DNA of 64,000 nucleotides. It comes from Syncephalis fuscata (Eukaryota > Zoopagomycota > Zoopagomycetes > Zoopagales > Piptocephalidaceae). The notes under the pieces were generated by a model, which had not been told where the DNA came from, made no database searches, and saw only the letters and a program-made list of their open reading frames with translations. Shown here one piece after another: positions 42,181 to 55,095 of the stretch (position 1 is the stretch's first letter; each line of letters starts with the position of its first letter). The stretch covers positions 806,001 to 870,000 of the forward strand of contig JAHLTZ010000003.1 of the NCBI GenBank assembly GCA_025786725.1, given 5' to 3'. The position numbers were made by a program, and so were the translations under genes.

Positions 42181-42892
42181 ATTGATGATTAACACAAAAT
42201 AAAAATGCAGGCAACGATTAAAACAAAAGAACGTAGCCAATATAATACTAACTATGATAGAAGCAATGAAAATAAACAATAAACAGAAATCAATTATACT
42301 TGTAACAAGTAGGAGCGGCTGTTCTTATAAGAAAACCGAAATTGATAACAGTATATCAAGGAAAGCTGAAACGACACAAAGATTGTCGTATACACACACA
42401 CGCACAGGTGTCAATAGTGACCAAAAAAGCACTTTGTAATTAGAAAATTATACAAAAGGCTATAATCAAAGGTCTAGTAGTAGAACGGAAATGGTAGCTG
42501 ACGTATATATTATATAAACCAATGAAGCTTTGGCAGCCTTGGATTTCTAATGGTCGTGCTCTTATAAATGAGTGAGTGCTGGAAGAAGGTATGTGGATAG
42601 CGAAACAGCTAATTCTTGGCTGTGATGTAGTATAGTGCAGCGTACACCGGGAAAGTTGTAACTAAAGAATAACACGGTAGATGTATTAACTTTGTTGCTA
42701 GTATTTAGAAAACAGTAAATGGGGAGCACAGTGGCAAAGCGAGTAAAGAGTAGTAGAGTTGAACAATATGGACAGATGTGAAGTTTGCTTGATCGTTCGC
42801 GGCGTGCGTGGGAGCATGAACATGCGGTCATTAAATACAAAGCACAACTGAAAAGCCATGACTTCTGAATAAGGAGTAAACCTTGGACTACT
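42181..42892. other. Upstream region of the RhoGEF gene
   Basis: About 0.7 kb between the RhoGEF start and the left arm of the large inverted repeat. It is AT-rich with short homopolymers and a CA-rich tract near 42391-42407 (ACACACACACGCACAGG). No coding frame with support. It probably carries the RhoGEF promoter. Confidence 0.4.
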
Positions 42893-44586
42893 GTCAAGGG
42901 ACTTTCTAGTTTTATAATTGCGGATAATAAAAAAAATTGTCTTTACTTGAATAGATCTTTTGATACATTGCCCAACTAAAAAGGCGCTTTCTTAATTGCT
43001 TGGCTGTTGCGGTTTATTAGTATACAGTTACTACTTTGTGAACCCGTGAACTCATGTAAGTTGCATCACATGTAGATTGCCAACACGTGGCTTTTGTTTA
43101 CAGCATTGACCATGCCATTTCTTGCTGTTTGTTTTTCGTTATAGATGTAACAATGCTGTCACTGACATGTTCGCTGTATGGACAGTTGGTGGGAGAATGT
43201 CATGTCGGACTTACCAAATCGATGTATTTAATATATTTGGTATATTGCTGATGCAAATTAGGGATTTCAATTAGGATATATTTGGTAATTAATCTACGGC
43301 TGTTCACCTCTTTTATGCCTGTGGCTAATAGTTGGTATATTTAGATTGGTAAATATTTTATTGATATTATACGTATAATAAAAGTACATTTATTTAAAGC
43401 TGCCATTATTCTCAGCGATCATTCTAAAATTGTCATGCAGTTTATAATAAAAGTATAGATTAATATAGCGTGTACTTATAAACACTCATTATTCATAAAT
43501 ATACCGTTATTAAATAATTATAATTGCAAGTAAATGGCGCTTACATTTGCTATAATTATACAACACAATTACAATTTATTTTAACATGCCACACAAAAGG
43601 TGGTTTAATGGCTGGATTGACGTATAGACATGCACATCACTGGCTACAGTGTGACTAACCATGTGATACCTTAGCGAAACAGTGCTACAGTATGTTTATG
43701 CATGCTGTTTCTTTCTCGCCATCACTCATCAGCCCACCATTACCACTGCTATCGCCACACTATTACACCTGCTATTCACGTTTATTGCATCTTTGTTTGT
43801 TCAGTACCAGCAGATATTATTAAACTGCCAAAAGGTTTACATTCCGTCTTTATAACATATTGAATAGCTTCAATTGATGCCAAGATTGTTTTTATTAGAA
43901 ACAAGGTAGCATTACCTGCAGTACTTTGATTTCGCCTTTTCTAGCCTATCATAAAATATAAACTTATTAATTACAGTTTCATACATTAATTAAGACTTTG
44001 AACTAATTTTTTATTTATTTATTAAATTACCAATGGCAACATACTTGATGGTAATACTTTATTTACATTTTAACTATAAAATAACTGTAACAGTCTACAA
44101 TTCAATAAACATTAATTTATAACTATTTCATTTAACATTTACAATTGTCTTTTTACAATTAATAAATGGAAAAAGCAAAAATAAAATTTGCAATGGACAA
44201 AGCTAGCACCAAAAGGACAACGGCACTAGACAGAGCATAGCTACTATGCACTAAAACAATGCACAGCGGCACAACTGTAATACTAGAATTGCTTATATAA
44301 CAGCATTGAATTTATGGTACATATTGCTTAGTATTAATATAAACTAGCTAAAATAAGTAGCAAAAATAAAATTTGCAATGGACAAAGCTAGCATCAAAAG
44401 GACAACGGCACTAGACAGAGCATAGCTACTATGCACTAAAACACTGCACAGCGGCACAGCTGTAATACTAGAATTGCTTATATAACAGCATTGAATTTAT
44501 GGTACATATTGCTTAGTATTAATATAAACTAGCTAAAATAAGTAGCAAAAATAAAATTTGCAATGGGCAAAGCTAGCATCAAAATT
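42893..44586 (+). repeat. Left arm of a large inverted repeat
   Basis: From TGTCAAGGGACTTTC at 42893 to about 44586, this sequence is the near-identical reverse complement of about 56160-57632. It comprises about 1.27 kb of unique sequence followed by 2.3 copies of a 185-bp tandem unit. It contains no convincing open frame, so it is a non-coding repeat (a non-autonomous element or a segmental duplication). Sequence beyond both outer boundaries differs, which marks the ends. I saw no clear target-site duplication. Confidence 0.85.
44163..44586 (+). repeat. Short 185-bp tandem array (2.3 copies)
   Basis: The string GCAAAAATAAAATTTGCAAT recurs at 44175, 44360 and 44545, exactly 185 bp apart. 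The array is the reverse complement of the longer array at 55096-56346. Each unit carries the short palindrome GCATAG-CTA-CTATGC. It forms the inner end of the left inverted-repeat arm. Confidence 0.9.
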
Positions 44587-46426
44587 TTTGAGCAAAGCGT
44601 GTTCATTATATCAAAGAATAATATATAATATTATAGGCATACATTGTTAACAATATAAGTGTATATATTCTATATACATACTGGATAATAAATCTACAAT
44701 GATGCGTATTGATAACTGATGTCATTCACTACCCACCATCATGTTTAATAAATTAAATGTTATTAAATGTTAGTCATTTAACTCCCAAATCACACTAGAC
44801 AATAAACGATTTTAGTAAACAAAATTAGCTATAGTGTGGTATATAGTGGTGTATAGTGGTGGATTGATATATACCGCCTTACACCACCTTACACTTTCTT
44901 ATGGAGCGGTACAAAGTGGTACGCAGCGGTATGTATATTTTTATAATTATTTATTTAATCATTACATCATCACACTTATTGGTTTTTAAGGACAAATGAC
45001 TAACATTTAATAACAGCCAATCTATTGAACATGATGATGGGTGGTGAGTGACATCAATCATCAAATACTCATCATCATAGATTCATTATCCAGTATGCAT
45101 ATATCCTCTATTCACGTACACCATTCTTTTATATTCCACAGTACTATATATAATTATACGATATACTAGACACACTCTATTGTTTATACGTTCCATTACA
45201 CTTCACTCATTTCCCTCATTGCACTATATACACTATAACTTCAACATTGTTTTATGTACTTAGCGTACATTTATCATTTTATGTATCCTTCTATAATCGC
45301 TTAGTCTTTCTTTATCCAAAACTGTTTTTATTTTTGTTCTAACTTTATTATTTATAAATGTCGACTAATATCGGTCATCTGGTCATGCATATATGCTCAA
45401 TAGCTTCAACATTGCTAATCGCGGCTCAACACAGTATATTTAGCATTTATATATTATCATATCGTCTAGTAAATACTCGCTATCCAGTGTCGCTATCCTT
45501 TTGTCGCTAGTTTTATTATTAAAAAGTTTAACTAATTTCGTTTAGTTTAGTCATCAGGCCATATGTACTTAAAGTTTATAACAATAGATGTGTTTAGTAT
45601 ATTGTAGAATGATATATATTAGTGCGGGATAGAATGGGAACGATATAGATAAATGGTGGATATATGCATACTGGATAATGAATCTATGATGATGAGTATT
45701 TGATGATTGATATCACTCACCACCCATCATCATGTTCAATAAATTGAATTTCTAGTTCAAATGCGTGAATAATCAGCTGATTCATTTGACATCCAAATCA
45801 TAGTGTGAGGAAATTGATTACTAATACCACCCACCACCCAGTTCCATAGTCACTAGAATGAGTGTCAGCTCAATATGTGAATAATCAAATAATTGCATTT
45901 GGCCCCAAATCAAGTTATGATTACTGATTTGATCATTGATATTACTCACTTCCCAGCTCTATCTTCAATAGAACAAATTTCTAGTTCAGTTACGCGAACG
46001 TTATCAAGTTTAGTTATTTAACACCAAATCAAAATAACTTTTAATAAACTGCTTAATGACATTAACATAATAAATAATACAATTAACTAAAAAACATCAC
46101 TAATATTGCTAATAAACTAAATAGCGTGTCTATATCTCTTATTAAATATAGCTAGTGTGTATGATGATATTTGTAAATAGAAGCTATGGTTATTTAATTA
46201 GTAAAATAAATATTTGTTTAGATAATATTGACGTGATAACAACAAAGCTGCACTATGGCTTTGTCAGGCTGGTTGCTTGAAAGCAGATAATTAATTTAGT
46301 TTTTGTTTGCATGACTAATCTGGTTTGGATTCAAAATGTATAAAATAGGTGGAAAAATGAGGCCTAGTTTCATCTCCACATCCAAACCACGCTTTATCTT
46401 TATATCTAGCTACATAAGAGCTTTGT
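44587..46426. repeat. Gene-poor region with dispersed ~110-bp repeats
   Basis: No coding frame is supported. Three copies of a repeat that includes CATGATGATGGGTGGTGAGT occur: about 44668-44790 (reverse of that motif), 44985-45110 (motif as written) and 45655-45800 (reverse). A fourth lies at about 50455-50500. Copies at 44985 and 45655 are in inverted orientation and agree closely over about 90 bp, up to CCAGTATGCATATATCC. A more degenerate series of related units continues through 45800-46030 with a spacing of about 110-120 bp. Confidence 0.65.
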
Positions 46427-47662
46427 ATGCCTTCGGTAGCTTCATTGTTAACAACAACGTTTTCTCCATTTATTCTAGTAGCGATATTTGCTATTGCTTT
46501 CTACGCTTACCAAAACCAACTGAATTCAGATTTTTTCGCAACTATGAGTACTTCTGCTATTTCCGTTCTATTGCCAAGGTGGTTGCCAACCGAGAAATGG
46601 CCGAAGGTATGGGCGCTCGTGTTCGTCGCAGTGTCGGCACTGCTGAAGTACGTCGTCTTGACCCGTTTCTTCTCCTGGACCATTTCAGCATTAAGCCACC
46701 TGCTGGTTTCCCGGACCATCCTCACCGTGGCTTTGAGACTGTCACCTATGTACTCAAAGGTAAGTAGCAGCAAGATTGCAAATGACCATTACTTAGTGCG
46801 TATATATAGGTGCAATTGAGCATGAGGACTTTGCAGGTCATCGTGGCCGTATTGGTCCGGGGTAAGCTAAATAAAAAAGCAATGGCTATGTCATACTTAT
46901 ACGTATTTATAGTGATTTACAATGGATGACGGCTGGACGCGGTATTGTACATGCAGAAATGCCAGCAGTACAAGAAGAATCTTCTGGCCTTCAGCTGTGG
47001 ATCAATTTACCAGCTGACCAGAAAATGTGCGAGCCTGCCTATCAAGAAATGCTGGAAAAGGAAGTACCGCGTGCTGCACCACTAGGTAAAGATGGTGGCG
47101 CCGAAGTGAAGGTGATTGCTGGTGAACAGTTTGGTGTTCACAGCGTAGTACGTACTCGCACCCCCATTCTCTATGTCGATGTCAAGCTAGAGGCTGGAAA
47201 AGAGTTGGAACACGTAAGTGGCCGGCATTTGACATGTCACCGAAAATACATAACTAACATTATTCCATCTATACAGACCATTCCAGCATCGTATAACGGC
47301 CTTATCTACATATTGGAAGGTGATGGCGAGTTTGGCAGTGAGAAGACCAAGGCTACACCTTATCATACACTGATACTTAGCCACGATGGCGATCGTATGG
47401 CTGTTAAGGCTTCCAACGACACGCCACTCCATTACCTACTCATTGCCGGTGAACCGCTTAATGTAAGTGATTATTTAACATGCTAAAAGAGCAGTTTTAG
47501 CTAATAGTGCAACGATCTTTATAGGAACCGGTGGTGCAACATGGTCCATTTGTCATGTCAGATGAAGAAGGCATCACCAACACAATGATGGACTATCAGA
47601 CAGGTAGCAATGGATTTGAACGTGCTCGCAAATGGCGCTCAGAAATTGGCGGTCGCCATTAA
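46427..47662 (+). CDS. PIR: Pirin (cupin-fold iron protein)
   Basis: Pirin is a bicupin metal protein reported as a nuclear cofactor and quercetinase. Five exons (to 46759, 46810-46861, 46913-47213, 47277-47462, 47525-47662) give the full family order: VANREMAEGMGARVRRSVG, PFLLLDHF, HPHRGFETVTYVLKG (first metal-binding His pair), GDLQWMTAGRGIVHAEMP, then RTRTPILYVDVKL, GLIYILEGDGEFG, IAGEPLNEPVVQHGPFVM and FERARKWRSEIG. The N-terminal codons lie in a different frame: MSTSAIS then a one-base deletion at about 46563 (TCCCG read as TCCG). In that frame an upstream ATG at 46427 adds about 39 residues with a hydrophobic stretch (FSPFILVAIFAIAFYAY), possibly a membrane anchor. An ATG at 46544 would give a normal soluble pirin. 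Confidence 0.9.
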
Positions 47663-47927
47663 ACAGATAGTATAGCAATGTATAGACATTTAAACAATAA
47701 AGTAGTGCTAACTTTTACAATTATTATACTTGTATGATGTGCAAACTAATGTAACTGTGATTCATTTTATTATTATACTTTTGCTGCATTGTTCAGATAA
47801 ATTATTATACACGCTAACTAACTAAACAATAAACTAAAGCAATTATTACGATTATGAATATCAAACCATTTAAAGATTTTGAATCGTTAAAGTTTATCAC
47901 ATAAATGTAGTCTCATGCACTAATGAC

Positions 47928-49802
47928 TTATTGTCCAGTGCGAACTTGACGTATATTTGCCGTTCCGACTATCGGCAAACGGTCTTCTTGTTCGGCACTG
48001 GGCCAACGAATGCCAAGTGCCAATAGGAATAGAAAGGCGCGTGCCATATAAATTGTATCGGATGTAACATCGGCAATGATGATCAAGGTGGGAGTTAGCG
48101 AGTGCTGGTTTGCAAAAAGAGCAATGATCCATACTGCAAACAGTATATACGTGAGACATGCTAGTGCAGTAAACACAGCCAACTAGTAGAAGATTCAAAT
48201 GATTAGAGTAGAGCTGTGCATCGAAGTGTATTACTTACATTTATAAAATGAGTACGGCCCTCTGTATGCTTTCTTAAATCAAGCGCAGTCATGCCAAACC
48301 AGATTGCTATTATTTATAACAGTGTTTAGAGTTGTTTAACTATGAAGTGTAATACACTTACCAAATCCTCCAAGAATAATGACATCCATTAAAAGCATGG
48401 CTTTTGTAGCATTTACCAATGTTGTCAATGAATCAGTCAATGCCTTATTGTTGGTGTAGAGCTCTACATGATACATAAATGCTCTACAGACAAGCAATGC
48501 AACATTCATAAAAAGATCCAATGCTATGACGATGCGAAGAAATATGCCTAATCGTCGTGAAACTATGTGTTTACCAACATTCAGCCTAAAATCAAATTTA
48601 TATTAGATTTGAATATGATTATGCTGTGTCTACTTACCAGTGCCAAATAATTACATTAAACGGTATTTTGGAAAGAAAGTTGCAAATGTCAGTTTGATAC
48701 ATGAACAAATCCACCAAACTTGGTAAATGTATAAGAAAGGCTATAAAACCAATGATCATATTAGTGTAAAATATACGGCATGTTTGTGCTACTTACTAAT
48801 ACAATATACAATGGCGATAACAAATGCCACTAAAAGAGCATCGATAGTTAGCTGTTTTAATTCTGCAAGTATTGCTGCACGAGCACATGCATAAAGTAAA
48901 GCGGCCAATATCTATTTCAAAATAAGCATTGTATTTAGACAAGAGTACTTACGTACTATAACAAAGTAGGCCCACTTGTAAATGCTATAGCCAATTGATA
49001 AAATATCTTATTCCAAGGACCAGTCTCTATTATTCGTTCAATTATTAATCATATTCATGTCGAATTTTACACTCAATTACCTTGTTCAGCAGTATAACGG
49101 AAGATATGATAGTCACCAGTATCATCCATGTAGGTGATTGTATCGTTTCGAATGTAAAGTGATGTCACCTTTATTGGCGAAAATCGGAGTACATCATCAA
49201 AGATAGGATTCACATTATAGGCGATAGATTCGTCGTTCCACGTAATTATTCTTCCATCGCCATCCAACAGAATTAAAAGCTCAACGCCTGGAAAGTTAAC
49301 TTGCTTTAATTGGTTTGACAGACTATTGATTGCAGTATTTACCTAAAGCAAATTAGACAAACTATACTGTAAATAACCGACTTACTTGTTGTTTATTGGT
49401 ACATCCAGCTTCTTCAAAGTCATTGTAATTTATAGCTACGGCAAAGTTAGGATAAGCCAATGCCATTTTTGATAGCTTTTGAATGTATGGATCAAGGTTA
49501 TTAATTGATTCAATTTTGCATTTTTCTGTAGAGTTGGTATTTTGAAAACGCCAAAAAAGCGCGATGCCTTGATAGCGATAATACGGTGTTCGGTAAAGAA
49601 AGTAGTCCGACGTTGAATACAACGTCATATTACCATTCCAGTCAAATATAGTAATTTTTGCATCGGTTAAAGCTGCTCGGGTTAGCCACCAAAGAAATAT
49701 AAACACTAGTATACGATTAATTTTGAAAAAATACATTTTGGAAAGTAAGCGAATAATACAGATGGGACAAGACTGCTTGGACATTGGTGCCATACGACGC
49801 AT
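47928..49802 (-). CDS. Orphan multi-pass membrane protein with lumenal N-domain
   Basis: Eight exons join in frame from an ATG at 49802 to TAA 47928-47930, about 500 residues. A hydrophobic segment near residues 28-45 (FFKINRILVFIFLWWL) suggests a signal peptide or anchor. About 200 residues of probable lumenal or extracellular domain follow, with four Cys and candidate N-glycosylation sites (NMT, NST, NDT). Then come six or seven transmembrane helices, among them YFVIILAALLYACARAAIL, LLVAFVIAIVYCI, RIVIALDLFMNVALLVCRAF, LLMDVIILGGFAIWFGM, AVFTALACLTYILFAVWII and ARAFLFLLALGI. The topology resembles receptor-like seven-helix proteins with a large N-domain, but I recognise no family. One donor is GTACGT rather than GTAAGT. 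Convergent with pirin. Confidence 0.75.
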
Positions 49803-51990
49803 TTAAGCCAGTGCGTGCCTTTGATATCGCATGTAAATAACCGGTTTATTATTCACTATTCGGACCAGATGTAACCTTTGTGGAATATGTACGCAATACG
49901 TAATAGTATTGTGACTAGTTTCTGGTTCTGGCTAAATTATCAACGATAGCTTGCCATTACAGATAGTATCCAATACATTATAGACTTATTGATGCAAATT
50001 CAAAAATACTTACCGCATGAAAGACACACGCTAACAACATTCTACGTGTTGTACACATGCAACTCAAGTCAAGAAATTGCATGAAAGTGTCACGCGTTCA
50101 AGTAAGGCTTGGTTTTACACTAACCAAAATAGATCACCACGCATTTTATTTGACCATAAAGTGTGTTCGTGTAGCTGTTGAATTGTAGCATATACTTTTT
50201 ATCTATTTGATTTCTTTGGAACATTTGAGGTTGATCATTGTTATTGTTAATCATGTGTAGAAATATTGAATATTAATAGAAGCCATATGATCACGATTCT
50301 ATATCATTCCGTAGCCGTTGTTGTTGCGTTAATATACACCTGCTGTGTACCATTTCATTTTTAACTTTTAACTTTGATACCTGTTAATTGAGTTAAATAG
50401 ACTGCATTATCATATAAAATATTGTGTGTTATTTAGTATTATTATACAATTTAATAACATCCAATCTATTGAACATGATGATGGATGGTGAATGACATTA
50501 AATATCAAATTATAATGCTTTGAATACTTTACAGCAACAATAAAACCAATTATTTATTAACATATGCATTAGCATATAGCTTGTGTGCCATCAAAGCTGC
50601 TGTATACTTTGGTTTGCTTAGATTGCTAACATAGTCATTGCGCTGACTGCTGTAAATGACGGACGTGGCGGCTAAATGCTGTAAAAGCTGTTGTATGCTT
50701 TGATATGTCTAGATCTTCACTGCAGATCGTTTTAAAAGCAGTAGTAGATCGCACTTTTAGTACAGCTACTAAACAAGTCATCGGTGTCATACAGTGCAAT
50801 CTACTACACTTACTATTGTGTATGCTGTTGCCAGTATGATCTATAGTGGCGATCTATAGCAATCCAAAGCATACAGTAGCCTTAGTAAAATATGATCACC
50901 ACAGTCATCGTGCTGGCAGTTGTGCATGTATGACGGTAGCAATATTACTAACAAAACAAGCACGCAACGAGATCTTCACAAAATATGCTCAACATAGCAT
51001 ACAAACAAGCTGGAAATGCACTTACCGTGTCAATAAAGGCACCAGCAGTAATGATCGGAGTAATGAAAGTGAATTGTAAAAAAGGTTAGATTATAAAAGA
51101 GTAAGCAAGTAATAGTGTAAATAGTGTTTGTACATAATAGTAGTCAGTCAACTACTGACACTATTTAGATGGTATATATGGAGTGTACAAGTATATGCTA
51201 TGATATATGCTGTCAAGTGTAAAGAAAGAGAAAGGGAAATGTGATGACGTAGATTGTGAGCTGTGGCCTGTCAGTCAATATTTATAAACAGCCGAGTTTA
51301 ATTCATTGATAAATGGAGTGTAAATAATAAAAGTCAATCTACCCAACATGTCGGTACATCATAGAACAGATTAATAGTAAATGAATAAATGCATTGAGAA
51401 TAAAAGTCATTTTACCACCAAAACTACTCATTATCATAGAACATATATTCAGTATATTAAAAGATCAATTAAAAAATAAAAATCATTTACACCCAAAAAA
51501 CACTCATTATCATAGAATATGTCAGTATAATAGCAAATGTAGTAAAAGATTAATTATAATAAATGCCATTTGACCCCCCAAAACTAAGTTATTAGTATCG
51601 AACATGTTTATTACTAGAATAAAGAATTATAACCATATTCTAAAAGATAGAGCAATAGACCAATAGTTCAAATGAATGAATGAATAACGCGATGTTAATG
51701 CTAGCAGAAACATGCACAGTATATTCAGTACAATTCTCAGTATCAAAAATTGATGGACGGTTTATTATTCAAAAATGAGTCATTGATCTTTTTGTCCCCA
51801 ATTTAAGCTAGGAGGCATAAAGTAGAATAGCTGTATCTATTTATTTATAAGATTATAATGGATAATGTGGTACTTTACAGTTTGAAAGTATGAAATAAAC
51901 GAAAATAACAATGCAATAATAATCGCGCGACAACAATTGGTATGCTTAATAGCGTAGCGCTATAGTAATGCTGATTAGATAGCTTATGCA
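49803..51990. other. Gene-poor region with degenerate repeats
   Basis: About 2.2 kb without a supported gene. A copy of the dispersed ~110-bp repeat lies at about 50455-50500. An imperfect inverted pair (GCTGCTGTATACTTTGGTTT at about 50588, and the reverse of GCAATCCAAAGCATACAGTA at about 50860) encloses a possible small element. At about 51330-51620 a diverged tandem series repeats a unit like AAAAGTCATTTTACCACC ... CATTATCATAGAACAT with spacing of about 70-85 bp. The open frame at 50846-51079 looks accidental. Confidence 0.45.
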
Positions 51991-54217
51991 TCATCGGACA
52001 CATGAGCGCAACACGCCAAATACGGACCGTAAGGAAGAACGTTGATCTACCAATGCTCTTGTTTCAGCTTCAAATTCTACCAGCGACAGTCTACCTTGGC
52101 GGAATGCCATTAATCGACCTGAACCGGCCAGTTTGTAGCCGGCATATGGATCATTTTCAAGATAAACTTGCCGCCAACCTGTGGCTGCATCCAGTAGTAG
52201 ACGCCAGTCATCGTCGACTAGCATGTAAAGCGAACCTACCACGGGACGAAACACGCCGATAGATGGCTTATCGTGATGGAAATGATATCGAATACTGCCA
52301 TCATTCAAATCAATAATCATTAATTCACCTATTTGTCGCCAAGCCAATAAATCTGGTCCAGTGTCTTGGCATTGGCTGGTAATTAGTCTATTGCTACTGC
52401 TACTCATACTGTAGCTATGAGTAGCATTAACGCTAGTACCAATGCCATTAAGATGCGTCGTTGAATTGGTAGTAAAAATAGAACCGGATAACGAAGCGTA
52501 GGATGTGTTAATTTCAGACACTAGATTAAGCGTGCTTGTATTAATGGTAGGAGATAGACTGCCGGTATTCGACGACGGTTCCATACTATGGCTTCTAATC
52601 AGTGTTGCCGCATCAGGCCTTACAGAACGTGGATAGCCTCGTTCAAATAGTAAACGATTATTCTCCCAATGATGCACAGCAAGCCAGGTACTAAAACAGC
52701 CAGTTATAGGATCACGTCGCGCACCAGTTAATAGAACGCGACTATCACTGATACGTATGGTTGATTTAAGGTACACCTCCTGTTCATAAATACGGCAAAC
52801 ACTTGAGTGCAAAACAATGGCTTTACCGGATCGTAAACACACTAATGACCACCGCAATTGATTCCTTTCCAACGTGTTGCAGCAGTAGATTAGTGGTGCA
52901 TTATATTTTAGTTCGTTGCGTTTAATATGTGGGTTATTTAGCGCATTGGCTATTGTGGCACTTGTACAATGGAAATGCCCAACGTCGGGTGGCAAATACA
53001 TCATGCGAGGCGGACAGCCGCCATAATTATCTATTTCTTGCTCATCAAACTCGTGTAAATCATCGCTGTTATCATTATTAGCATCTTCTTCCTGCATTCG
53101 ATCGACAGAAGTTCTAATAAAGTTAATGGCTGGTCGTTATCGGGTATTGCTTCCAATCGATGCGATGTACATGTATTTTCGCTGGTTAATTCACATAAAA
53201 AGTCGATATCTTTCTGTAAATGATCGTCAAATCGTCGGAAAATAAGCCATCGATTTAAAAGATGCAATATATATCCAGTGCGTCGTTGGAATACTAGTCG
53301 GCGAGTTAGACGGCGATCAGAAAGACGCCATACAATAATGGCACAAGGTGCTGCTGGCCGTTCTGTAGCAATAGGTATACGAATTGCTACATGTGTATCT
53401 GACAGAATGGCCATATCAGCAGCACCTAATTGTTGGACTGGATCATTTGATCCGTCAGTAGGTAATAGCCAATCAAGTGCATAAGCAATGGGTGGATCAG
53501 ATGTAGGTGTATCTAATAATCCTATACCCATAGTCAAATGACCTTCTGATAGGTCGGTATATTTGTTTAAATTAAATTTTGGCATTGAAATAAGATATAA
53601 TTTGGTAGATACGCCAGTTGGTGAAGCGACCAATGCCCAGTGATCATTAGCTGTAAGAATTCGTAGCTGTTTGGGTAATTTGTCACCGGATGCAGTTAAA
53701 GGTCGTACACGCCAAAAGGATGATTGGTCCTTTTTCCAGTTGCGTACCAGCCTGGATCGGGATGCATAGGCACCAAACCAACTTGTGTGTCCATTAGGTG
53801 GCTGTAAGTCGACTTTACAACCACAGACGCCATTATCGGCTGCGTCATGCCATGGATGTCGTTTTGACCACTGTTGATTCGTGCATGAGCAAGTTGCATA
53901 CGACAGTGAACCTGGTCACATTTGGTAAAAACGATACGCACACCGTCTTCGTCGCTTGGCTGGTGGAATCGTCTTTCGTATAAGTGTCGCCATAAGCATT
54001 CATTTCCAATTATAGAAGTATATAGTCGCCGGCAAGTAAATGCTATTCGCAGCGCTGTCTGTTCATCACAATAAAACCCAAGCACGTTTTGTAACACTTC
54101 GGGTGGTAGCCGTGCTAAACGAGAGCGATCAGCTAGCGGTTTACGCTCCATCTCTTCGTCAAGCAGATCATGACTGCCATCGATCAGCCAATTTAGCATG
54201 CAAGTAGCGGAAGACAT
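51991..54217 (-). CDS. F-box protein 2, with two frameshifts
   Basis: Starts MSSATCMLNWLIDGSHDLL; residues about 34-75 form an F-box (LARLPPEVLQNVLGFY, then IAFTCRRLYTSIIGNECLW). A further 650 or so residues have regularly spaced aromatic and Trp-containing strands (HWALVAS, IIVWRLSDRR, DLLAWRQIGELMIIDLNDGS, GWRQVYL) as in a beta-propeller, with a Ser/Thr/Asn-rich insertion at about 52370-52600. The general plan is the same as F-box gene 1. Three open frames (54217-53696, 53633-53031, 53097-51991) must be joined by single-base frameshifts near 53720-53745 and 53090-53110. Likely role: substrate receptor of an SCF ubiquitin ligase (family inference). Its 5' 270 bp and upstream flank are duplicated at 58231-58602. 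Confidence 0.72.
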
Positions 54218-54315
54218 AATAGAAATAGTTACAGCTACTACTCTGTTACTTTTCTATAGAAAAGACAAATTATAAAACAATCCTGAAATCAAAGTATTCA
54301 ATACACTATAAAAAA
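53944..54315. repeat. 372-bp segment duplicated at 58231-58602
   Basis: This stretch covers the F-box gene 2 start region and about 100 bp upstream. It matches 58231-58602 in the same orientation almost perfectly; the clear difference seen is C/T in the codon that gives Glu here and Lys in the copy (54157 versus 58442). The match ends at CACTATAAAAA on the outer side and at GTCTTCGTCG on the inner side. Confidence 0.88.
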
Positions 54316-55090
54316 CGAAATGTAAACCTTTTGGCAGTTTAATAATATCTGCTGGTATTGAACAAACAAAGATGCAATAAACGTGAATAGCAGGTGTAAT
54401 AGTGTGGCGATAGCAGTGGTAATGGTGGGCTGATGAGTGATGGCGAGAAAGAAACAGCATGCATAAACATACTGTAGCGCTGTTTCGCTAAGGTATCACA
54501 TGGTTAGTCACACTGTAGCCAGTGATGTGCATGTCTATAGGTCAATCCAGCCATTAAACCACCTTTTGTGTGGCATGTTAAAATAAATTGTAATTGTGTT
54601 GTATAATTATAGCAAATGTAAGCGCCATTTACTTGCAATTATAATTATTTAATAACGGTATATTTATGAATAATAAGTGTTTATAAGTACACGCTATATT
54701 AATCTATACTTTTATTATAAACTGCATGACAATTTTAGAATGATCGCTGAGAATAATGGCAGCTTTAAATAAATGTACTTTTATTATACGTATAATAATC
54801 AATAAAATATTTACCAATCTAAATATACCAACTATTAGCCACAGGCATAAAAGAGGTGAACAGCCGTAGATTAATTACAAAGTATAATTATAATTATCAA
54901 TTTGTATCAGCAATATACCAAATATATTAAATACATCGATTTGGTAAGTCCGGTATGGCATTCTTTTATTGATCATTCATACAGCAAACATACAGATTAT
55001 TACTACCCCAATAACAAAAATAAAATAAAAAGATGGTATGACCAATACAATAAACAAAGTTATGTCGACACTTTACATAGAATACAACAT
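54285..55090 (-). repeat. Truncated third copy of the large repeat (copy A)
   Basis: Bases from about 54310 to 54880 are nearly identical to about 56680-57235 (for example TTTTGGCAGTTTAATAATAT and CACTGTAGCCAGTGATGTGC). From 54880 to 55090 the similarity becomes patchy (GATTTGGTAAGTCCG is kept at about 54938). Copy A lies directly before the 185-bp array and in the same orientation as the right arm. Confidence 0.8.
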
Positions 55091-55095
55091 ACATA

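Noticed and set aside
50846-51079. 77-codon plus-strand open frame
   Set aside because: No domain, no flanking exons with splice sites, and it overlaps the inverted-repeat-like segment; probably chance.
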